A stretch of DNA of 64,000 bases from Salinibacterium sp. NK8237 (GCF_015864955.1 NZ_JADYWE010000001.1:1860001-1924000); one strand, 5' to 3'. Numbered from the stretch's first letter, positions 26,566-35,650 are shown. Program-made: numbers and translations. Notes: generated from the sequence alone by a model not told the origin.

Positions 26566-27984
26566 CTATTTGCCGGGGCGCTTGCGCTTGAACTTGCCCA
26601 AGCCGCGTCGTTCGTTCTCTCGCTGAGCCTCTTCGATCTGCTCGGGCGTGATCACGAAGTGCATTTCTGTGGTCGCAATACTGACGGCAGCGGATGTTGG
26701 ACCCGGCGAAGAGAAGTCGATGTAGCTGTAAGCGTGGCGGCCTGCCAGCTCGCGGGCGTACGGCGAAAGTAGCCCAGAAATGATGGCGAGAACAACGATG
26801 AGCAGCAGAGCATTCAGCACGCCGACTTGGTCACTGAGTACACCAATCATGGGCGGTCCAATGAGGGTTGACGCGTACGCAATCGTCGCGACGGCGGTGA
26901 CTCTGGCGGTGGCGCGCTTGGGGTCGTCGGCAGCGGCCGAGATTCCCACGGGGAAACCGAGCGCGGCGCCCGCGCCCCACAGTGCGGTGCCCACAACGGC
27001 GAGCCAGACAGCAGGCGAGAAGATGACGAGAAGCAGGCCAGCAGCGGCCAGACCAGCGGATGCGCGCAGCACGGGCACGCGGCCAAAGCGGTCAAGGGCG
27101 CGAACTCCGAAGAAGCGGGTTGCGGTCATGGCGGTCACGAAGACACCGAAGATGAGGGTGCCGAAGGCGTTGGAGATTTCGTAGCCATCAACCATGGCGA
27201 GCGCGAGCCAGTCAATGGCCGAGCCTTCAGCGAAGGCCATGCCGAGCACGATGATGCCGATCAGGATGGTGCGTGGTTCAAGCCAGACACTCTTGAGCTT
27301 CGGTGCGGTCAGCTCTCCGGCGGCGATCTTTATCTCAACCGTGTTCGGCGGGGGATCCGCCAGACGCTCCGGAAGGATGAACGCGGAAACGACCAGTGCG
27401 GTGATCAGCACGATTATCGACACCACGATCAGGTGGGTGGCGAGAGGGACGTGCAGAGCTTCCGCCGCCGCTCCAAATCCAGCCCCGGCCATCGTGCCGA
27501 GACTGTAAAACCCGTGCAGAGTGGGCATGCTCGAACGGCCGAGCAGCCGTTCATTGGCGGTGCCCGACAGGTTAATAGCGACGTCGTACGTGCTGAAGGC
27601 CAAGCCGAACACGGCGAGCGAAATCACGGCGCCAAAGAAGCTTCCGACGAGCCCGATGATGATCGCGGTGGCCGCGAGGGACGCGACAAACAGCAGAACG
27701 CACGCCCGCACCACGATCCGAGCGCCGAACCGTTCAACGAGCTTGCCGGCAACGACGAGCCCCAAGAGCGACCCGATGGCGAGCCCAAACAGCAGCACGC
27801 CGATTTCGGAGTGACTGGCATCAAAGGTGTCGCGAACGGTCGGAATGCGACCAACCCAACTGGCAAAGGAAAAGCCAGCGAGCGCGAAGAGGGTTGCAAT
27901 CGCATTGCGCCACGAAAGCACTTGGTGGGTGGTGAGGCCGTGGGGAAGAGATGGTGGTGTGGCGGCCGAGTCAGAGGCTGTCAT
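26566..27984 (-). CDS. Major facilitator superfamily transporter
   Basis: The protein has 472 residues with 12 predicted membrane helices and a central loop near residue 210-235. The sequence SWVGRIPTVRDTFDASHSEIG near the N-terminus and STYDVAINLSGTANE fit the YbjJ/FucP-like branch. The last 50 residues are hydrophilic, end in a basic KFKRKRPGK tail and are probably cytoplasmic. It is divergent from the M13 peptidase gene. Substrate is unknown. Confidence 0.8.
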   Translation of the reverse strand: MTASDSAATPPSLPHGLTTHQVLSWRNAIATLFALAGFSFASWVGRIPTVRDTFDASHSEIGVLLFGLAIGSLLGLVVAGKLVERFGARIVVRACVLLFVASLAATAIIIGLVGSFFGAVISLAVFGLAFSTYDVAINLSGTANERLLGRSSMPTLHGFYSLGTMAGAGFGAAAEALHVPLATHLIVVSIIVLITALVVSAFILPERLADPPPNTVEIKIAAGELTAPKLKSVWLEPRTILIGIIVLGMAFAEGSAIDWLALAMVDGYEISNAFGTLIFGVFVTAMTATRFFGVRALDRFGRVPVLRASAGLAAAGLLLVIFSPAVWLAVVGTALWGAGAALGFPVGISAAADDPKRATARVTAVATIAYASTLIGPPMIGVLSDQVGVLNALLLIVVLAIISGLLSPYARELAGRHAYSYIDFSSPGPTSAAVSIATTEMHFVITPEQIEEAQRENERRGLGKFKRKRPGK

Positions 27985-28059
27985 CAGTTAAGTGTAGGCC
28001 TATCCACTGGTCTTCGATTCGCAGCTAATCCTTGTAAAGAACGCTCTAGGCTGGGGTGC

Positions 28060-30027
28060 ATGAGTGCCGAATCGTCATTGCCTTCCGGAATTGCCGTCAA
28101 CGATCTTGATGAGAAGGTGCGCCCTCAAGACGATCTCTTTCGCCATGTGAATGGCGCCTGGATTGACCGCACCGAGATTCCCTCAGACAAGGCTCGCTAC
28201 GGCTCCTTCATGGTGCTCGCCGAAGAAGCCGAAGAGGCTGTGCGCGACATCATCATCGAATCGCAGTCCGCTGAGCCTGGCACCGAAGCACGCAAGGTCG
28301 GCGACCTCTACGCCAGCTTCCTTGACGAGGCCCGTGCCGACGAACTCGGCGCCACCCCCATCGCACCGCAGCTCGCAGAAGCCGCCGCCGTCGACTCCAT
28401 CCCCACTTTGCTGAGCACTCTCGGTCGCCTCGAACGCGGCGGCACGAGCGGGTTCTTCCAACTCTTCGTCGACAACGACCCTGGCAACCCCGAGCGCTAC
28501 CTCGTCTTCCTCGAACAGGGCGGCCTTGGTCTTCCTGATGAGTCGTACTACCGCGAAGAAAAGTTCGCCGAAATCCTCGCCAAGTACGAAACCTTTATTG
28601 AGCGGATGCTCACGCTCGCCGGTCTCGATGCCCCCGCTGAGCGTGCCGCCCGCATCGTCGCCCTCGAAACCGAGATCGCGTCGAAGCATTGGGATAACGT
28701 CGCCAACCGCGATAGCGAAAAGACGTACAACCCGATGACGTGGCAGGCTGCCAATGACCTCACGGGCGCGATCGACTTGAACGTGTGGCTCGACGCCATC
28801 GATGTTCCCGCCCACGCCTTCGACGAGGTTGTTGTGCGTCAACCCAGCTTCGCCGAAGGGCTCGAGGCCGTGCTGAGTGACGACCACCTGCAGGCGTGGC
28901 GTGACTGGTTGTCGTGGCAGGTCATCCGCACGAACGCCGCGTATCTTTCTGGCGAATTCGTTGAAGCCAACTTCGACTTCTACGGCCGTACGCTGTCGGG
29001 CACGCCCCAACTTCGTGCTCGCTGGAAGCGCGGCGTCTCGCTGGTTGAAGGAGTGCTTGGCGAAGCCGTCGGCAAGATTTACGTTGAGCGCCACTTCCCG
29101 CCGACGGCGAAGGCGGCGATGGATGTGCTCGTCGCTAACCTCGTTGAGGCTTACCGTCAGTCGATCACCGAGCTCGAATGGATGAGCCCAACCACGCGTG
29201 AGCGTGCTCTCAACAAGCTCGACAAGTTCACTCCCAAGATTGGTTTCCCCGCCAAGTGGCGCGACTACTCCACGCTCGAGATCAGCGCGGATGACCTCGC
29301 GGGCAACGTACGGGCAGCCAACGAGTTCGAGTTCCAGCGTGAGCTCGGCAAAATTGGCAAAGAGCTCGACCGCGACGAGTGGTTCATGACTCCCCAAACC
29401 ATCAACGCGTATTACAACCCCGGCTTCAACGAGATCGTGTTCCCCGCCGCCATCCTGCAGTACCCGTTCTTTGACGAGGGTCGGGATGACGCCGCCAACT
29501 ACGCGGCCATCGGTGCCGTCATCGGGCACGAGATTGGCCACGGTTTCGACGACCAGGGTTCCAAATACGATGGCGACGGTCGCCTCATCGACTGGTGGAC
29601 TCCCGAAGACAAGGCCGCGTTCGAAGAGCGCACCAAATCGCTCATCGCTCAGTACGACGCGCTTGCTCCTGCTCAAGTTCCCGAGCACCACGTCAATGGG
29701 TCGCTCACGATTGGCGAGAACATCGGCGACCTCGGCGGGCTCGCGATCGCGTGGAAGGCTTACCAACTCTCTCTCGACGGAGCCGAAGCTCCCGTCATCG
29801 ACGACCTCACCGGCGCGCAGCGATTCTTCATGTCTTGGGCGCAGGCGTGGCAGCAAAAGGGACGCGATGAAGAGGTGATTCGCTTGCTCGCAATCGATCC
29901 TCATTCGCCGAACGAGTTCCGATGCAACCAAATTGTTCGCAATCTTGACGCGTTCTATGAGACATTTGGTGTTACGAAATCCGATTCGTTGTGGCTGGAC
30001 CCGAAAGATCGCGTCACTATTTGGTAG
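28060..30027 (+). CDS. M13-family zinc metallopeptidase (PepO/neprilysin-like)
   Basis: The protein has 655 residues from ATG 28060; an upstream in-frame extension only shadows the MFS gene on the other strand. The zinc motif is HEIGH at residues 490-494 in VIGHEIGHGFDDQG, and the third ligand is in ENIGDLGGLA. There is no signal peptide, so it is probably cytoplasmic, as for many actinobacterial M13 enzymes. The family cleaves oligopeptides at the amino side of hydrophobic residues. It overlaps or abuts the beta-lactamase-like gene. Confidence 0.95.
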   Translation: MSAESSLPSGIAVNDLDEKVRPQDDLFRHVNGAWIDRTEIPSDKARYGSFMVLAEEAEEAVRDIIIESQSAEPGTEARKVGDLYASFLDEARADELGATPIAPQLAEAAAVDSIPTLLSTLGRLERGGTSGFFQLFVDNDPGNPERYLVFLEQGGLGLPDESYYREEKFAEILAKYETFIERMLTLAGLDAPAERAARIVALETEIASKHWDNVANRDSEKTYNPMTWQAANDLTGAIDLNVWLDAIDVPAHAFDEVVVRQPSFAEGLEAVLSDDHLQAWRDWLSWQVIRTNAAYLSGEFVEANFDFYGRTLSGTPQLRARWKRGVSLVEGVLGEAVGKIYVERHFPPTAKAAMDVLVANLVEAYRQSITELEWMSPTTRERALNKLDKFTPKIGFPAKWRDYSTLEISADDLAGNVRAANEFEFQRELGKIGKELDRDEWFMTPQTINAYYNPGFNEIVFPAAILQYPFFDEGRDDAANYAAIGAVIGHEIGHGFDDQGSKYDGDGRLIDWWTPEDKAAFEERTKSLIAQYDALAPAQVPEHHVNGSLTIGENIGDLGGLAIAWKAYQLSLDGAEAPVIDDLTGAQRFFMSWAQAWQQKGRDEEVIRLLAIDPHSPNEFRCNQIVRNLDAFYETFGVTKSDSLWLDPKDRVTIW

Positions 30028-30935
30028 AGATCGAGCAAACCCGAGAACGCCGGAATCGCATTCGCACCCCCCGAGTTGCGAAGCATGCCGGAACTGGAGA
30101 AGTACCCAACTTCACCAGTACCTTTGACGCGCTTGGAAAACTGAAGCTTGCCGATCGCAGCGTGCGCGTATCTGCCAGTGCCGTTGACATCAACACTGGC
30201 AAGACGATCCTCAGTATCGACGATCGCGTGGAGCTTCCCACGGCCAGCATCGGCAAAATCCTGCTGCTCATCGAAGTAGCGGCGCGATTCGATAGCCGAG
30301 ACTTTGCGCCCTACGGCATCCTCGACAAAGTGCCCGGCGCATCCGTTGGCTCTGCCGGCCTCTGGCAACACTTGCAAGCACCATCGCTACCTGTTGCCGA
30401 CTTGGCCGCGCTCGTTGGCGCCACCAATGACAACCTGGCGACCAACATTTTGCTGCGCCAGATCGGTTTGGATGCCGTGCGAGCCCGCACCGAATCCCTC
30501 GGTCTCACTAAGACAGCACTCCTCGATCTCGTGCGCGACACTCGCGGACCCGACGACGCACCCCAGCTCTCCGTCGGTTCCGCCGTGGAACTCAGCTGGC
30601 TATTTGGTGCGCTCGCCCGCGGGGAAATTGTGAACTCGATCGCCAGTCAGCGCGTGCTCGGCTGGCTCTCGCTCAACGCGGACCTGTCACTCGTGGCGAG
30701 CGCGTTTGGGCTTGATCCTCTCGCTCACCGCGGAGCAGACCACAACACTCTGCTCGTGAACAAGACCGGAATCGACCAGGGCGTGCGAGCGGAAGCCGGC
30801 GCGCTCAGAGGCAACAAGCGTGCGGTCGCCTACGCGGCATCCATCCAGTTTGATGACAAAGACATTCGGTCACGGTTGCGAGTGATCGAGGCGATGCGCA
30901 CCTTCGGTTTCGACCTGCTGGAGTACGTGCACTAA
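29991..30935 (+). CDS. Class A beta-lactamase-like serine hydrolase
   Basis: The longest reading has 314 residues, but the first 35 or so overlap the peptidase gene and have no clear family pattern. TTG 30021 or another downstream codon may be the true start. The Ser-x-x-Lys tetrad is SIGK with Ser86 and Lys89, and Lys258-Thr-Gly is the KTG motif. TNDN replaces the usual SDN loop. No signal peptide is evident, which is unusual for a secreted beta-lactamase. It may be an esterase or a peptidase relative rather than a resistance enzyme. Confidence 0.7.
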   Translation: MAGPERSRHYLVEIEQTRERRNRIRTPRVAKHAGTGEVPNFTSTFDALGKLKLADRSVRVSASAVDINTGKTILSIDDRVELPTASIGKILLLIEVAARFDSRDFAPYGILDKVPGASVGSAGLWQHLQAPSLPVADLAALVGATNDNLATNILLRQIGLDAVRARTESLGLTKTALLDLVRDTRGPDDAPQLSVGSAVELSWLFGALARGEIVNSIASQRVLGWLSLNADLSLVASAFGLDPLAHRGADHNTLLVNKTGIDQGVRAEAGALRGNKRAVAYAASIQFDDKDIRSRLRVIEAMRTFGFDLLEYVH

Positions 30936-30949
30936 GCAGCACCCCGCGG

Positions 30950-31990
30950 CTAGCGACGGAAGCGTGCTTTAAGCCGCGAGAAAATGCCCTCTTTCGAGGC
31001 TTCCGTCTCAGGCAGCCGAATCACGTCTGCGGTCGTATCGACCGTGTGAGTCAGCAGCCCCATCAGTTCAAACGTGGACACCAGCCGGCGCGCTTCATCT
31101 TCGGGAACGTGCGCAAGGGAGGCGAGTTCGGTGATGGTCAAGTAGGCGGCGCCGAGCATTGCCGTCATGCTCATCTGGTCTGTGGTGTGGGTGAGCGTGG
31201 TGAGGTTCGGCCAGCGACGCAGTTTGAAACGAGCACCGGAGAGGCTGAGCGGATCAAACGACTCGGGCTGAGCTTGCGTGCCGATGAGCCAGATGAGAGG
31301 TTCCCAATCGCGGCCGGCCTCACTGTGATGAATGGCGAGCGTGCGCGTGACCGTCTCGACGTCACCGTCGGTGGTCGTTTCGGACAGTTTTTCGAGCGGC
31401 TGAGCCCACCAGTAGACGCCACCGCGGGGATCAATGACCAGAGTGGGAGCGTCGGCGAAGCGGAGCTCCACGAGAGGATCCGTCGAAGAGTGGACGGCTT
31501 CCGTGATGGCACGGTTGAGTGCATTCCACGTGGCTGCCGGGAGCGCGATGTCGACACTGCCCTTGCGACGCTTGCCAGGCGAGGTCGCCGAAGAGGCGGC
31601 ATCCGCTCGGTTGTTGTCGTCTTCAATCGGCGTCACGTCGAGGATTTGTGCTGTCGCTCGCCGTGGCGCACTGGGTGCAGCCGTGGCTGTAACGGTGGAT
31701 GCCGTGCGTGCCATTGCAGGCATGGACGGAGCCGTAGAGGCGCTGGCGTTCGCATGATCACGGGCGCTCTTGCGCGGCGCTGGGTGAATGACGAGTACGT
31801 CGGGGTCCGTGGCAGTGGCGGGAGCGCTGACGTTGAACTGTTCTTCATCGATCGTGACGTTCGGTGGTGTTGGCGTGCTGTCGAGAGCCGAAACGTGTTC
31901 GGTCCATGCGGTGGAGTCCCACCAGCGAAGCTGCAGACCACCGAGCGGGTCGCGGTACCACCCAGCGGGGATACTGGTTCCGTCGGTCAT
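30950..31990 (-). CDS. DUF2510 plus winged-helix protein of a conservon-like module
   Basis: The protein has 346 residues. The DUF2510 tryptophan motif is PAGWYRDPLGG...LRWWDSTAWTEHV at residues 8-33. A Thr/Ala/Pro-rich linker spans about 40-145. A mixed alpha/beta region (150-260) follows, and the end (about 272-320, YLTITELASLAHVPEDEARR) looks like a winged helix-turn-helix similar in kind to CvnC/DUF742 proteins of Streptomyces conservons. It is the last gene of the GTPase-Roadblock module, preceded by GAAGG and by a near-perfect hairpin. It could be an adaptor or DNA-binding output. This assignment is by architecture only. Confidence 0.6.
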   Translation of the reverse strand: MTDGTSIPAGWYRDPLGGLQLRWWDSTAWTEHVSALDSTPTPPNVTIDEEQFNVSAPATATDPDVLVIHPAPRKSARDHANASASTAPSMPAMARTASTVTATAAPSAPRRATAQILDVTPIEDDNNRADAASSATSPGKRRKGSVDIALPAATWNALNRAITEAVHSSTDPLVELRFADAPTLVIDPRGGVYWWAQPLEKLSETTTDGDVETVTRTLAIHHSEAGRDWEPLIWLIGTQAQPESFDPLSLSGARFKLRRWPNLTTLTHTTDQMSMTAMLGAAYLTITELASLAHVPEDEARRLVSTFELMGLLTHTVDTTADVIRLPETEASKEGIFSRLKARFRR

Positions 31991-32017
31991 GATGATTCCT
32001 TCTGAGCAGTGAAGCCT

Positions 32018-32048
32018 GCTGTGGCGGTCATCGGATGACCGCCACAGC
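32018..32048. other. Near-perfect 31-base inverted repeat inside the signalling module
   Basis: Arms of 15 bases (32018-32032 and 32034-32048) around one base. It sits between the second Roadblock gene and the DUF2510 gene. No T-run follows on the minus strand, whereas ATTTTT follows on the plus strand, so it could stop antisense transcription or lower the expression of the last gene. Confidence 0.75.
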
Positions 32049-32058
32049 GAGTGGATTT

Positions 32059-32418
32059 TTAGAGGCCGAGGCTGGAGTCGGCGGTCTTGACGTTGATGCG
32101 TGCAAGCGCGAGGTTGGACTTCGCCTTGTCGAGCACGAAGTAGATGAAGACCTCGGGGTTCGATGCCAGCGGGCGGATGATGTGGTACTGGCTCGAGAGC
32201 GTGATGAGGATGTCATCGATGGAGTCCTTGAGGCCGAGAGCCTTCATGGTCTTGAGCTTCGCGCGCACTACCTCGGTGTTGCCGGCTGCTGCTGCATCGA
32301 GGTCGATGCCGCTTCCCGCGCTTCCGAGCAGCATGCCCGAGCCACTGTCGACAACTGCGGCGGCCATGGCGCCGTCGGTCTCGAGAAGCGTTGCGAGGGT
32401 TTCGGTGATGTTTGACAT
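32059..32418 (-). CDS. Roadblock/LC7-like protein, second copy
   Basis: The protein has 119 residues with the compact alpha/beta layout of Roadblock/LC7 domains: an N-terminal helix (ETLATLLETDGAMAAAVVD), a strand pair, then a helix (NTEVVRAKLKTMKALG) and the strand DDILITLSSQYHIIRPL. Such proteins regulate or scaffold small Ras-like GTPases. A GGAG site lies upstream. It differs strongly from the other Roadblock protein encoded 52 bases upstream, so the two may form a heterodimer rather than being a recent duplication. Confidence 0.65.
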   Translation of the reverse strand: MSNITETLATLLETDGAMAAAVVDSGSGMLLGSAGSGIDLDAAAAGNTEVVRAKLKTMKALGLKDSIDDILITLSSQYHIIRPLASNPEVFIYFVLDKAKSNLALARINVKTADSSLGL

Positions 32419-32470
32419 TGTGTTCTCCGTTTTTGGTGTCGGGTTGGTGGTACTTCTAGTGGTGCGTGGT

Positions 32471-32890
32471 TTACGCGATGAGCTCGGCCATGCGACGCGC
32501 GGCTATGCGTGCGATCGAGAGGCCCTTGCCCAAAGTTTCGTGAGTGTCGAACAGCGCGGCGAGCACGATGGGGTGCCCTTGTACGCGCAGTTGGATGACG
32601 TGGCCGAGTTCGGATGCAATGATCACGTACTCGTTGGTGCCGATTTTCAGTTCGTGGGCGACAGCGTCGCTGAGTGCTTGCACTGAGCTGGACATGCTGG
32701 CGAAACGTCCGCCATCAGCGTGGGAGTCGTTGAGGTGAACGATCTCGAAGCCGTCATCGGTGAGCAGCGCGGCGAACGTGAGCGAGCTCGCGAGGTCTTG
32801 CATTTCGGCGAGGGTGACATTGCCGGCTTCGATGTGGACGGGGTTCAGGTGCGACGCGATGGCAGCGGTGGGCGCAGGGGTGAGGTTCAT
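32471..32890 (-). CDS. Roadblock/LC7-domain protein, first copy (CvnB-like)
   Basis: The protein has 139 residues. The Roadblock pattern is seen in LAEMQDLASSLTFAALLTDDGFEIV (residues 27-51), followed by SMSSSVQALSDAVAHEL and the strand YVIIASELGHVIQLRV. In Streptomyces conservons the equivalent CvnB works with the GTPase CvnD. Its ATG overlaps the GTPase stop (TAATG), indicating coupled translation and a direct partnership. Confidence 0.75.
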   Translation of the reverse strand: MNLTPAPTAAIASHLNPVHIEAGNVTLAEMQDLASSLTFAALLTDDGFEIVHLNDSHADGGRFASMSSSVQALSDAVAHELKIGTNEYVIIASELGHVIQLRVQGHPIVLAALFDTHETLGKGLSIARIAARRMAELIA

Positions 32891-33465
32891 TAGATGTTCT
32901 CGGAGATCGGTGTCGGGGCAGGTGCAAGGAGTTCACGCATTTCGACACTGGCAACGAGGGTCAGCAGCAGGGTGCGCATCTCTTCGGCATTGCGAGGGTC
33001 GACGGTGAACACGGGAATCAGCTGGTCGGGGGACGCAGCGGTGAGCGCGGCCGAATAGTCGGCAACGCTGGGTGTTTCAGAAACGTCAGACTTGGTGACG
33101 CCGATGACGACGGCGCCGCGGGCGTGAAGCTCACGGAAGTCGTTGAGGTAGTCGAGAAGCAGCGCGACCGAGTCAGGTGCATCGTTGTTGATGAGAAGAA
33201 GGAGACCACGTGCGCGGCCGGCCAAAATTGACCACATGAAATCGAAACGCTTTTGTCCTGGAACGCCGTAGAGGCGAACCTTCGTGACGTCGTCAATGGT
33301 GATCTCGCCGTAGTCGAGCGCGACCGTTGTGGTCTCTTTGTCCGCTGTCTCGCGATCAGTGTTGGTAGCCTCAGTGGACACCACGTCGATCTCGCTCAAA
33401 CTGCGAATAGCGGTCGTCTTGCCGGAGCCCATGGGGCCAGCAAACAAAACGACATGCTCAGACAT
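32890..33465 (-). CDS. Ras-like small GTPase (CvnD/MglA-like)
   Basis: The protein has 191 residues. The P-loop is GPMGSGKTT at residues 10-18. The switch II region is GVPGQKRFDFMW (67-78), matching the (F/Y)GTPGQ-RF-FMW pattern of CvnD proteins, and TKSD at 124-127 replaces NKxD. It probably cycles between GTP and GDP under control of the Roadblock proteins encoded next. No histidine kinase or receiver gene is adjacent, unlike in conservons. GAAAGAG precedes the ATG. It is the first gene of the module. Confidence 0.8.
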   Translation of the reverse strand: MSEHVVLFAGPMGSGKTTAIRSLSEIDVVSTEATNTDRETADKETTTVALDYGEITIDDVTKVRLYGVPGQKRFDFMWSILAGRARGLLLLINNDAPDSVALLLDYLNDFRELHARGAVVIGVTKSDVSETPSVADYSAALTAASPDQLIPVFTVDPRNAEEMRTLLLTLVASVEMRELLAPAPTPISENI

Positions 33466-33683
33466 AGATCTCTTTCGGTTGGTTAGTGGTTCGGAGCGAA
33501 CGCCCGATCAGATGGGCGTGAAAAATGTGCGAAACGATCGGTCATCGCTTGTGGCGTTAATAGAATCGGCGCTGCTCTAAATCTTCACGAGTCCCCACTT
33601 GGGGGACGTGAGAATGGAGCCCGCAGAAAACTGCACCAGAACGTTCTGTCTGTCCCCATCATTGGGTGTAAGTTTTACTCGAA

Positions 33684-33697
33684 AAACCGGGGGGTTT
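33684..33697 (-). terminator. Weak intrinsic terminator after the GNAT gene
   Basis: On the minus strand AAACC, a CCCC loop and GGTTT are followed by further Ts, 28 bases beyond the GNAT stop codon. The stem is only 5 bases, so efficiency is doubtful. A second hairpin (GTCCCC/GGGGAC, 33591-33607) lies further on. Confidence 0.35.
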
Positions 33698-33724
33698 GCC
33701 GACTAGAACGCTGGTGCGAAAGCG

Positions 33725-34357
33725 CTAGTTGTGCCGGTGTGCGGCCCATTCGCGGTCGAGAATTGCGTAAATTCCGGTGTCGGCCCACGCGGCCTTGAAC
33801 CACATATCTTCTACGTGATGTGCTTCATGCCGCATGCCAAGGGCGAGACACAAACGAACGGAATCGTCGTTTCGGGGATCCAAGTTGGCGAAAACTCGGT
33901 GCAGCTTCAACGTGTCAAAAGCGAGATCGAGCAGAGCGGCTGCTGCCTCCCGGGCATAGCCCTTGCCCTGAAAATCAGGATGCAGAGCCCACCCGATCTC
34001 GGCATTCGAATCCTCAGCACTCTCGATCTTGAAATACAGGGTTCCGATCATCACCGGGCGGCGCTCGCGGTAGTGAGCTGAGGGCTCCGCACCCGCAGCA
34101 ACAGGAGGAACAGCATCCGGCAACTCGATTGCCAGCTGCACATAATCGTCAGTCTCGGCGAGAACTTCGCTCGCTGTCCACTCGGCGATCTTTTTGATTA
34201 TTGTGGCGCGGTCGCGGGGCTCATAGAGCATGTAGGTGGTGAGCTCGGGGTCTGACTGCTGGGCGTGCAGGTCATCGATATCGTGCTCGCTGGGCGTGAG
34301 GCGGCGCAGCACAAGGCGCTCGGTGTGCAGAGGAACTGTTGACTCATACGGTTTCAT
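33725..34357 (-). CDS. GNAT-family N-acetyltransferase (RimJ/RimL type)
   Basis: The protein has 210 residues. It begins with LHTERLVLRRLTPSEHD, typical of RimJ/RimL-like proteins. The acetyl-CoA pyrophosphate loop is HPDFQGKGYAREA (about residues 132-144), and the C-terminal LDPRNDDSVRLCLALGMR is also typical. It transfers an acetyl group from acetyl-CoA to a protein N-terminus or small amine; the substrate is unknown. It is separated from hemA by 53 bases on the same strand. Confidence 0.85.
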   Translation of the reverse strand: MKPYESTVPLHTERLVLRRLTPSEHDIDDLHAQQSDPELTTYMLYEPRDRATIIKKIAEWTASEVLAETDDYVQLAIELPDAVPPVAAGAEPSAHYRERRPVMIGTLYFKIESAEDSNAEIGWALHPDFQGKGYAREAAAALLDLAFDTLKLHRVFANLDPRNDDSVRLCLALGMRHEAHHVEDMWFKAAWADTGIYAILDREWAAHRHN

Positions 34358-34410
34358 GCGAGCCCATCATCGTTGTGGGTGGTGCCGAGTTTCGGCGGCG
34401 ATGCCGTCAG

Positions 34411-35646
34411 TTAGGCCGTCTGAGGTCGGGCGTGGGCATCGCTTGCCCGCGCTGTGCGCTCGACCGGGATGTTGTAGAGAGCCGAGAGTGCCGCATCAAA
34501 CTCAGCGACGCGGCCGTCAGCCGCGAACTCGCGGGCCCGCACCGAAGGGCCGTGCAGCAGCACGCCACCGAGGTGACGCAGCGCCGAAATGGTTTCGTCA
34601 CCGGCTCCGCGGGCAGTGGCGCGAGCGATTTCTGCCTCGAGGAGGGCGAAGTGGTGCTTGCGAAGAGCAACGATGGCTGGCTCCGCCTGGCTTTCGGCAG
34701 CGAATTCGTGGGCGGCCGTGCGAACCAGATCGCGAGCATCCGCATGAGCGTTCAGCTCTTCGAGCGGCGCGTGCAGGCTGATGGTTTCGAGGTCAAGCAG
34801 GTCAACGCCGTCGAGGTGGCCAACGGCGGGGTCGACGTTGCGGGGGAGGCCGAGGTCAAGCACGAGGCACTTGCTGGCGGCCGAGAAGCGTTCTGTGCCG
34901 AGAAGCGCGCTCACGGTACACGTGACGATGACATCGACGTCGAAATCTTCGCTCTGAGTAAGGCCGTGCTTGAGGGCGAAGGCGGCGTCGCGCCCCGAGG
35001 GGGAGAAGACGCGCAGGTCGAGGGCTCCCTTGTCGCGCAGAGCATTCACGGTGGTGACGGCGTAGCGACCAGTGCCGACCACAAGCACGCGCGTCGTCGA
35101 CCAGTCAGCGACGCGGCTTGACGCAAGCTCGAGAGCGAGGCGCACGAGTGACTTGCCCGAACCACCTATGGCGGTGTTGTTCTTGATGCCGCGACTCGTG
35201 TGTGTTGCGCGCTGAAAGAGGCGCTCAAGGTCGCGAGTGGTCGTGCCGTCTTTGCGTGCCTGATCGAGCGCGCGGCTGACCTGACCTGAGATCTCGGCTT
35301 CGCCGATCACAACGGACTCAAGTCCCGACGTCACCGCAAAGAGGTGAGCTGCGGCATCCGCCCCCTCATGAACAGCGATGGAGGAATGGAGCGTGTCGAT
35401 GCTGAGGCCGGTGCGCTCGCTCAGTGATTCGAGCAGCGAGCAGACCGTAATGGCCGTGGCGGCAGTGAGTGGTTCCTCGACATCGAGGTAGGCCTCGAAG
35501 CGGTTGCAGGTGGCAACCAGAACGGCTCCGGCAACGAAATCATTGTGCGAAACGAGGTCGACGGTGGCCGCCGGGGCGACCTCAGACAGACTTTCGAGTA
35601 CGTCTAAGCTCGCGTTGCGATGATTCGAGCTAAGACACAGGAGCAC
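34411..35646 (-). CDS. hemA: Glutamyl-tRNA reductase
   Basis: The protein has 411 residues. The N-terminus MLLCLSSNHRNASLDVLESL is the family signature, and the catalytic Cys47 lies in VATCNRFEAY. A NADPH-binding middle domain contains VLVVGTGRYAVTTVNAL and is followed by the C-terminal dimerisation domain. It reduces Glu-tRNA to glutamate-1-semialdehyde, the first committed step of C5-pathway haem synthesis, and HemL in the same locus acts next. The GTG start is only 17 bases from the divergent hemE start, so its promoter must lie in that gap or within hemE. Confidence 0.95.
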   Translation of the reverse strand: MLLCLSSNHRNASLDVLESLSEVAPAATVDLVSHNDFVAGAVLVATCNRFEAYLDVEEPLTAATAITVCSLLESLSERTGLSIDTLHSSIAVHEGADAAAHLFAVTSGLESVVIGEAEISGQVSRALDQARKDGTTTRDLERLFQRATHTSRGIKNNTAIGGSGKSLVRLALELASSRVADWSTTRVLVVGTGRYAVTTVNALRDKGALDLRVFSPSGRDAAFALKHGLTQSEDFDVDVIVTCTVSALLGTERFSAASKCLVLDLGLPRNVDPAVGHLDGVDLLDLETISLHAPLEELNAHADARDLVRTAAHEFAAESQAEPAIVALRKHHFALLEAEIARATARGAGDETISALRHLGGVLLHGPSVRAREFAADGRVAEFDAALSALYNIPVERTARASDAHARPQTA

Positions 35647-35650
35647 AACC

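Noticed and set aside
28183..29931. Long 582-codon open frame antisense to the M13 peptidase
   Set aside because: It is a GC-rich shadow of a conserved coding region. Motifs such as HEIGH are all on the plus strand and the antisense protein shows no family pattern.
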